Of a stretch of DNA of 64,000 bases, positions 59,401 to 64,000 are shown piece after piece. A model generated the notes under the pieces. It worked only from the letters and a program-made list of their open reading frames with translations, did not search any database and had not been told where the DNA came from. Each line of letters begins with the position of its first letter. The first letter of the stretch is position 1. This DNA is from Rhodanobacter sp. B05 (GTDB lineage Bacteria; Pseudomonadota; Gammaproteobacteria; Xanthomonadales; Rhodanobacteraceae): positions 404,847-468,846 of the forward strand of contig NZ_MUNU01000015.1 in NCBI RefSeq assembly GCF_002001085.1, read 5' to 3'. The position numbers were made by a program, and so were the translations under genes.

Positions 59401-61402
59401 CGACCACAAGGGCATGGGCATCACCGCGAAGGGCGCGTGGGAATCGGTCAAGCGTCACTTCCGTTCGCTCAACCGCGATTGCCAGACCCAGGATTTCACC
59501 TGTGTCGGCATCGGCGACATGTCCGGTGACGTGTTCGGCAACGGCATGATGCTGTCCGAACACATCCGCCTGCTGGCCGCGTTCGATCATCGCCACGTGT
59601 TCCTCGACCCGAACCCGGATGCGGCACGCACCTTCGTCGAGCGCCAGCGCCTGTTCAAGGTGCCACGCTCGAGCTGGGACGATTACGACAAGTCGCTGAT
59701 CTCCGCCGGCGGCGGCGTGTATCCGCGCAGCGCCAAGTCGATCCCGATCTCGCCGGAAGTGCGCGCGGTGCTGGGCCTGAAGCCCGACGTGGAGCACCTG
59801 GCGCCGAGCGATCTGCTCGGTGCGATCCTGAAGGCCCCGGTCGACCTGCTGTGGAACGGCGGCATCGGCACCTATGTGAAATCGTCCGCCGAAACGCATG
59901 CCGACGTGGGCGACCGCGCCAACAACGCACTGCGCGTCAACGGCGCGGATCTGCGCTGCAAGATCGTGGGCGAGGGCGGCAACCTGGGCATGACCCAGAA
60001 GGGCCGCATCGAGGCGGCGCAGAAGGGCGTGCTGCTGAACACCGATTTCATCGACAACTCCGCCGGCGTGGACACCTCCGACCACGAGGTGAACATCAAG
60101 ATCCTGCTGAACGACGCCGTGCAGCGTGGCGAGCTGAGCTTCGATGCGCGCAACACCCAGCTCGCCGCGATGACCGACGAAGTGGGCCAGCTGGTGCTGT
60201 GGGACAACTACCGGCAGAACCAGGCGATCACCCTGATGGAACACCAGTCGGTGGGTCGCATCGGCTCGATGGCGCACTTCATCCGCACGCTGGAGGCCGA
60301 GGGCACGCTGGATCGCCAGGTCGAGAACCTGCCGTCCGAGGCCGAACTGACCGAGCGCAAGACCCGCGGGATCGGCCTGACCCGGCCGGAATTGGCGGTG
60401 CTGCTGTCGTACGACAAGCTGCGCCTGTTCCAGCAGATGCTCGATTCGGACGTACCGGAAGATCCGTACCTGTCCAAGGAACTGGTGCGTTACTTCCCCG
60501 AGCCGTTGCACGAGAAGTATGCCGAGCACATGCAGCGCCATCGCCTGAAGCGGGAGATCATCGCCACCGCGGTGACCAACTCGACGGTCAACCGCATGGG
60601 CGCGACCTTCATGATGCGCATGCAGGAAGACACCGGCCAGGGCCCGGCGGCGATCGCCAAGGCGTACACGGCGGCGCGCGAGATTCTCGATGCACGCGCG
60701 CTGTGGGCGCTGATCGAGGCGCTGGACAGCAAGGTCGCCGAGGATACCCAGGTGGATGCAGTCAAGCAGATCTGGTCGCTGCTGCGCCACATGACCCGCT
60801 GGCTGCTGAACCGGCCGGGCGGTTCGCTGGACATCGCCGAGAACGTGGCGCGTTATCAGGATGGCGTATCCGCGTTGCGCAAGGCGCTGCCCGAGGTACT
60901 CACGCCGACCGGCATGGGCGATTTCTCCTGCACCCGGGAAAAATGGGAAGGACTCGGCCTGCCGGACGAGCTTGCCCTGCGCCTGTCGCGCATGCCGGAC
61001 CTGCGTGCTGCACTCGACATGGTCGAAGTGGTGCAACAGAGTGGCCAGCCGATGGATCAGGTGGCCCGGGTCTTCTTCGAGCTGGGCGAGGCGCTGGACC
61101 TGGATTGGCTGCGCGGGCAGATCGAGGCGTTGCCGGTCGAAGGCCACTGGCATGCGCAGGCGCGCGGTTCGTTGCTGGACGAACTCAACCACCAGCACCG
61201 CGCGCTGGCCTTGCAGGTGCTGACCCTGGCCAGCGCTCGCAAGGATGTCTCGCCGGTACAGGCGTGGCTGCAGCGCGACGACGCCACCCTGCAGCACACC
61301 CGCAGCATGCTGGCGGAGATCCTCACCCAGAACGCGGACTATCCGATCGCCTCGGTGGCGGTGCGTCGTCTGGCGCAGCTGGCGCAGGTGCCGGTGGCCT
61401 AG
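56474..61402 (+). CDS. gdh: Large NAD-dependent glutamate dehydrogenase (about 180-kDa type)
   Basis: This 1,642-aa cytoplasmic enzyme deaminates glutamate to 2-oxoglutarate with NAD+. The long N-terminal part with ACT-like and helical regions is characteristic of the L_180 class. The catalytic core shows GGLRWSDRREDFRTEVLGL, then KAQMVKNTVIVPVGSKGGFF (about 863-882) and the NAD-binding block GIGDMSGDVFGNGMMLSEHI (about 1015). GEGGNLGMTQKGRIEA and the C-terminal helical domain follow. I start at the ATG at 56474; the frame is open to 56390. It is a single gene, and a 1,350-codon open frame on the opposite strand is a composition artefact. Confidence 0.94.
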   Translation: MNATIAATDHSLPSVVLAELKKGGLSPQRLAQAEAFSAAFFARVGGSDIHLHTPVQWAALVGGLLEFMQQRPAGRAVVRVLSPADIHAGRSLLQIVTDDMPFLIDTVSMVVSDSLQTHAVIHPVVMVSRDAAGALQRIGDATGQAESVMHFEIDRAADAAEQELLKTQVEAALEDVRAAVGDWAAMRDKALAVADELPQRAMPLDAASVQEASAFMHWLADDNFTFLGYREYEVTDADGERVLRSVGSSGLGILRKTDRSLAPRSLRTLAATELPQSGATDAIILTKTNARSHVHRPGYMDYVGVLQFGADGRAVAEQRFLGLFTSSSYMTRPQDVPLVRHKVEAVMARSGLKRDSYSGKSLRHILETLPRDELLQGTEDELFNTSMGILELRQRARTRLFVRRDRYGRFFTCMVFVPRDRFNTSVRERIEAMLGTALHAVQSDSSVEMGESALARLTIVMRPKIGDQPVYDLAALEHGVAAIVRNWHDEVRDALVHLRGDHEGVVLANRYAKSLPAGYVEDVSPGVAAEDIHQLSQLAGDNALRMSFYHPPQEPETLRFKVYRSGGDIALSEVLPQLENLGLRVLTEHVYEIPGDAPLSIQDFDVQPVGKLTFSVEQVGALFEDAFEQIWRGNAENDGFNRLVLGAKLSWRQVAMLRGYSKYLLQTGATFSQSYMEETLNRYPAIAGLLVELFLAKFDPRREALSAGELKLAGATLAVEMQTLIPAHVQAAQPALINDMSAALSRPRAEQIGVVEGAIGVLLENVASLDEDRILRSFVGLIRATLRTSFFQRWNGEYRPYISYKLDSHQVSELPKPVPYREIWVCAPRVEGIHLRFGAVARGGLRWSDRREDFRTEVLGLVKAQMVKNTVIVPVGSKGGFFVKKAPVGGDRDAQLAEGIACYKLFINGLLDITDNLADGKVVNPHDVVRHDDDDPYLVVAADKGTATFSDIANAISIEHDYWLGDAFASGGSHGYDHKGMGITAKGAWESVKRHFRSLNRDCQTQDFTCVGIGDMSGDVFGNGMMLSEHIRLLAAFDHRHVFLDPNPDAARTFVERQRLFKVPRSSWDDYDKSLISAGGGVYPRSAKSIPISPEVRAVLGLKPDVEHLAPSDLLGAILKAPVDLLWNGGIGTYVKSSAETHADVGDRANNALRVNGADLRCKIVGEGGNLGMTQKGRIEAAQKGVLLNTDFIDNSAGVDTSDHEVNIKILLNDAVQRGELSFDARNTQLAAMTDEVGQLVLWDNYRQNQAITLMEHQSVGRIGSMAHFIRTLEAEGTLDRQVENLPSEAELTERKTRGIGLTRPELAVLLSYDKLRLFQQMLDSDVPEDPYLSKELVRYFPEPLHEKYAEHMQRHRLKREIIATAVTNSTVNRMGATFMMRMQEDTGQGPAAIAKAYTAAREILDARALWALIEALDSKVAEDTQVDAVKQIWSLLRHMTRWLLNRPGGSLDIAENVARYQDGVSALRKALPEVLTPTGMGDFSCTREKWEGLGLPDELALRLSRMPDLRAALDMVEVVQQSGQPMDQVARVFFELGEALDLDWLRGQIEALPVEGHWHAQARGSLLDELNHQHRALALQVLTLASARKDVSPVQAWLQRDDATLQHTRSMLAEILTQNADYPIASVAVRRLAQLAQVPVA

Positions 61403-61413
61403 GAGCAGGAAGT

Positions 61414-61533
61414 CGGGATTGGGGATTCGGGAAGGCGGTCGCGTGCGCGCTTGCTTGGCGCGGCTATTGCCCCGATGATCGGTGGCGACGGGGGGCGGTT
61501 TTGCCGAATCCCGAATCCCCAATCTCCAATCCC
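61414..61533. repeat. Inverted repeat family C (GGGATTGGGGATTCGGGA)
   Basis: GGGATTGGGGATTCGGGAA (61414-61432) is mirrored at 61508-61533 by ATCCCGAATCCCCAATCTCC and AATCCC. The interior is a less conserved GC-rich segment. It fills the gap between glutamate dehydrogenase and nadK and may act as a terminator. Similar elements are common between Xanthomonadales genes. Confidence 0.8.
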
Positions 61534-61541
61534 ATCGCCTT

Positions 61542-62303
61542 ATGCGCCTTGCCTTCGTCGCCAGCGATACCAGTGTTGCCCAGCAGGCGCGCCGCAAGCT
61601 GGTCGAGCGCTATGGCGATGTCCCGGCCGAGCAGGCCGAGCTGATCGTGGCGCTCGGCGGCGACGGCTTCATGTTGCGTACCCTGCATGCGTATCGCGCG
61701 CTGGAAGTGCCGGTGTATGGCATGAAGCTGGGCCGGGTCGGTTTCCTGATGAACAAGCACCGGCTCGACGATCTGCCGGAACGGATCGCACGGGCGCATA
61801 CGGCCTCGCTGTTTCCCCTGCAGATGCAGGTCACTGACGCCGCCGGCGCGGAACATTCCCGGCTTGCCTTCAACGAGGTTTCGCTGCTGCGCCAGAGCAA
61901 CCAGGCTGCGCATCTGGAGGTACAGCTCAACGATGCGGTGAAACTGACGACCTTGGTCTGCGACGGCGTACTGGTCTCGACCCCGGCCGGTTCGACCGCC
62001 TACAACCTGTCCGCGCACGGCCCGATCCTGCCGCTCGACGCGAACGTGCTGGCACTTACCCCGATCAGTCCGTTCCGTCCGCGCCGCTGGCGCGGCGCGA
62101 TCCTTCCGCATCGCACCGAGGTCATCCTGCGCGTGCTCGACCCCGCCAAGCGCCCGGTCAGCGCCACCGCCGATTTCCACGAAGTGCGCGACGTGCGCAC
62201 GGTGTCGATCCGCCAATCCGGCGACCAGGGCGTGCGCCTGCTGTTCGATCCCGAACACAATCTGGAACAGCGTATCCTCGACGAACAATTCGCGGCGGAA
62301 TGA
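61542..62303 (+). CDS. nadK: NAD kinase
   Basis: This enzyme phosphorylates NAD to NADP and is the sole route to NADP in most bacteria. In this 253-aa protein the GGDG motif lies in [19 protein letters not shown] (about 38-41). The NE motif is in [20 protein letters not shown], and the glycine-rich block is [21 protein letters not shown] start at the ATG at 61542 ([20 protein letters not shown]); the open frame back to 61482 runs through the repeat. Confidence 0.94.
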   Translation: MRLAFVASDTSVAQQARRKLVERYGDVPAEQAELIVALGGDGFMLRTLHAYRALEVPVYGMKLGRVGFLMNKHRLDDLPERIARAHTASLFPLQMQVTDAAGAEHSRLAFNEVSLLRQSNQAAHLEVQLNDAVKLTTLVCDGVLVSTPAGSTAYNLSAHGPILPLDANVLALTPISPFRPRRWRGAILPHRTEVILRVLDPAKRPVSATADFHEVRDVRTVSIRQSGDQGVRLLFDPEHNLEQRILDEQFAAE

Positions 62304-62326
62304 GCTGAGAGCGAGAAGTGAGAAAC

Positions 62327-62389
62327 GAGGAGTGAGGAGTGAGAGAAAGCAGGCTCCGCACCTCGGCTCTCTCTCACTCCTCACTCCTC
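62327..62389. repeat. Perfect inverted repeat family D (GAGGAGTGAGGAGTGAGAGA)
   Basis: Twenty-base arms at 62327-62346 and 62370-62389 are perfect reverse complements around a 23-base loop. It lies in the 123-base gap after nadK, and further GAGTGA units flank both sides. The structure would form a very stable hairpin and may end nadK transcription. Confidence 0.88.
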
Positions 62390-62426
62390 TTCACTCACTC
62401 CTCGCTCAATGCAGTAGATTCGTGCC

Positions 62427-63350
62427 ATGACCCAGCCCACCGCCCACGACCCCGGCGCGCCCAGCGACAATCGCCTCGTCGTGGCGATTTCCTCGCGCGC
62501 GCTGTTCGACCTGGGTGACAGCCACGCGTTGTTCGAGCGCGATGGCCTCGATGCCTACCGTTCGTTCCAGATCGAACACGAGGACGAGATCCTCCGGCCC
62601 GGCGTGGCGTTCCCGCTGGTGCAGAAGCTGCTCGGTCTCAACAAGCTGGCCGGCAATGTGCCACCGGTCGAGGTGATCCTGCTGTCGCGCAACTCCGGTG
62701 ACACCGGCCTGCGCATCTTCAACGCGATCCAGCACTACGGCCTGGAGATCAGCCGCGCCGCGTTCACCAGCGGCGCACCGACCTCCGATTACATCGCGCC
62801 GTTCAAGGCCGACCTGTTCCTGTCGGCGAATGCCGAAGACGTGGGCCGCGCGTTGGCGGCTGGCGTGGCCGCGGCCACCATCCTGCCCAGTACCGCGCCG
62901 CCGCGCGCCAGCGAACAGTTGCGCATCGCGTTCGACGGCGATGCGGTGATCTTCGGCGACGAAGGGGAACGGGTGTCGCGGGAGGAAGGTCTGGAAGCCT
63001 TCCACCGCAGCGAAACCGAGCATGCTGCCGAACCGCTGTCGGTGGGGCCGTTCCGTGGTTTCCTCACCGCGTTGCACCGGCTGCAGACCGCGTTTCCCGC
63101 CGAGGATTCGCCGATCCGCACCGCTCTGGTCACCGCGCGCTCCGCACCCGCGCACAAGCGCGTGATCCTGACCCTGCGCCGCTGGGGCGTGCGCATCGAC
63201 GAGGCGCTGTTCCTCGGCGGTCGCGACAAGGGCCCGTTCCTCGATGCGTTCGGCGCCGACATCTTCTTCGACGACTCGCCGGCGAACGTGGAGTCTGCGC
63301 GCAAGCACGTGGCGACCGGGCATGTGCCACACGGGGTGAGCAACCGCTGA
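62427..63350 (+). CDS. 5'-nucleotidase (cytosolic cN-I-like family)
   Basis: This 307-aa protein resembles the PF06189 5'-nucleotidases: RLVVAISSRALFDLGDSHAL at the N terminus in place of a DxD nucleophile start, then VEVILLSRNSGDTGLRIFNA, RIAFDGDAVIFGDEGERVSR, and SEAHKR-like SAPAHKRVILTLRRWGVRID followed by DIFFDDSPANVESARKH. These blocks correspond to HAD-fold motifs in this family. It probably hydrolyses nucleoside monophosphates in the cytoplasm. It follows nadK after a hairpin repeat, so it is likely a separate unit. Confidence 0.82.
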   Translation: MTQPTAHDPGAPSDNRLVVAISSRALFDLGDSHALFERDGLDAYRSFQIEHEDEILRPGVAFPLVQKLLGLNKLAGNVPPVEVILLSRNSGDTGLRIFNAIQHYGLEISRAAFTSGAPTSDYIAPFKADLFLSANAEDVGRALAAGVAAATILPSTAPPRASEQLRIAFDGDAVIFGDEGERVSREEGLEAFHRSETEHAAEPLSVGPFRGFLTALHRLQTAFPAEDSPIRTALVTARSAPAHKRVILTLRRWGVRIDEALFLGGRDKGPFLDAFGADIFFDDSPANVESARKHVATGHVPHGVSNR

Positions 63351-63438
63351 CGACTGCAGGTGCTTCGGGTGACGCCTGTCACTGGCCGTGGCGCGGACCC
63401 GGGCGTAACGTGATCGCCTGTCCCGGAGGAGCACCAGC

Positions 63439-63831
63439 ATGAGCATGCACCATCGTGATCCCGATTATCCGTATCGTCGCCGCCACCGGGTCTTTCCCGC
63501 CCTGGTCGTGATTGCCTTCGGCGCGTTCTTCCTGTTGGACAACCTCGGCTACGACCCGGACTTCTTCCGCCAGAACAACTGGTGGGCATGGTTGATCCTG
63601 CTCGCCGCGGTAGCGCCGTTGCTCGAAGCCGTGCAGCGCTTTCGAGACGTCGGGACGATCGATGGCGGAGTGCTGCACTTTCTGCTTTCGGCGGCCGCCA
63701 TTGTCATGGTGGCCCTGATGTTCATCCTGTCGCTGTCGTGGCAGGTGTGGTGGCCGGTATTCGTGATCTACGGCGGGCTGTGCATGCTGGCGCGGAACTG
63801 GAGGAGTACGCCGGACAATACGGCCCCGTAA
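63439..63831 (+). CDS. Small membrane protein, LiaF/DUF5668-like
   Basis: This 130-aa protein has four predicted TM segments: FPALVVIAFGAFFLLDNLGY, WWAWLILLAAVAPLLEAVQR, LLSAAAIVMVALMFILSLSW and WWPVFVIYGGLCMLARNW. The 'FFLLDNLG...WW..ILI' pattern resembles the LiaI-LiaF/DUF5668 TM region of envelope-stress proteins. GGAGGAGC before the ATG at 63439 supports the start; a second ATG at 63445 is possible. Function unknown. Confidence 0.7.
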   Translation: MSMHHRDPDYPYRRRHRVFPALVVIAFGAFFLLDNLGYDPDFFRQNNWWAWLILLAAVAPLLEAVQRFRDVGTIDGGVLHFLLSAAAIVMVALMFILSLSWQVWWPVFVIYGGLCMLARNWRSTPDNTAP

Positions 63832-63869
63832 CGGAACAGGCGGGGCTCCATGTGTTCCACCGCTCAGGG

Positions 63870-64000
63870 TCTGTGTTTAGACCGATGACATGGGTAACGG
63901 ACGTGCCAGGACATGGGTAACAGTTTAGTCGGCTTCACGCATATCGATGCTGGCCAGCCGATGATGAGCGAAGTAAAGCGTGTAAATGCCGTCCTGGTTG
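63870..64000 (-). mobile_element. End of an IS481-like insertion sequence, runs out of window
   Basis: GACATGGGTAAC occurs twice, at 63887-63898 and 63910-63921, just outside the transposase stop. Subterminal repeats of this kind are typical of IS481-family ends. The exact boundary cannot be fixed; it is probably between about 63840 and 63886. Confidence 0.75.
63925..64000 (-). CDS. IS481-type transposase, C-terminal fragment
   Basis: The minus strand reads NQDGIYTLYFAHHRLASIDM then READ and TAA. This closely resembles the usual C-terminal end of IS481-family DDE transposases, where NxDGxYxLYFAHHRIASIDL precedes the stop. Only about 25 codons lie in the window. Whether the full gene is intact cannot be judged here. 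Confidence 0.75.
   Translation of the reverse strand, partial: NQDGIYTLYFAHHRLASIDMREAD

Noticed and set aside
57545..61597. A 1,350-codon open frame opposite glutamate dehydrogenase
   Set aside because: It is antisense to a well-supported conserved enzyme, has no family signature, and is rich in His/Arg/Gln as expected for the complement of high-GC coding DNA.

Overview
The window is GC-rich chromosomal DNA with the gene content and order of a gammaproteobacterium of the Xanthomonadales/Lysobacterales, probably near Rhodanobacter, Dyella or Luteibacter. This placement is inferred from the murJ-ribF-ileS-lspA-ispH order, a methionine synthase split into two genes, a very large NAD-dependent glutamate dehydrogenase, a recCBD operon and several palindromic intergenic repeat families. 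Genus cannot be fixed without comparison.

Layout. 1-7252: partial murJ, then ribF, ileS, lspA and ispH. 7309-7384: tRNA-Thr(CGT). 7364-14469: a compact integrated element of about 7.1 kb using the 3' end of that tRNA. It carries a P4-type integrase, an AlpA-like regulator, a primase-helicase, a predicted lipoprotein, an XRE regulator and a cluster of heptamer repeats that may be its origin. It resembles a phage satellite (P4/PICI-like) with no recognisable packaging genes. 14642-16084: decayed accessory DNA with two BrnT/BrnA toxin-antitoxin loci, in which both toxin genes are broken and both antitoxin genes are intact, plus an integrase remnant. 16188-17231: pyrC. 17722-25581: a type IV pilus minor-pilin/PilY1 operon (pilV-W-X-Y1-E-fimT). 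25646-34508: recCBD. 34577-36470: a DGPF/YCII protein and an ECF42-like sigma factor with a matching promoter. 36761-44479: two tandem paralogous c-di-GMP proteins of about 1,250 aa (GAF-GAF-GGDEF-globin-like-GAF-EAL). 44518-44845: tRNA-Val(CAC) followed by two tandem 3'-half tRNA copies. 44986-50211: a LAB_N membrane protein, split metH and an ArsR-methyltransferase regulator. 50362-56000: acyl-CoA dehydrogenase and an RND efflux pump with its adaptor. 56474-64000: glutamate dehydrogenase, NAD kinase, 5'-nucleotidase, a small membrane protein and the end of an IS481-like element.

The most unusual signals are: (i) a palindromic repeat family (four copies) that has entered two housekeeping genes, ileS and metH, in the same reading frame, so both enzymes carry the peptide [15 protein letters not shown]; (ii) the satellite-like element with clear attachment sites and a candidate iteron origin; (iii) paired BrnTA loci with only the toxins inactivated; (iv) the tandem c-di-GMP proteins, which differ at the putative haem-ligand histidine and in an EAL catalytic loop.

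All calls come from reading the sequence. No database search was run.
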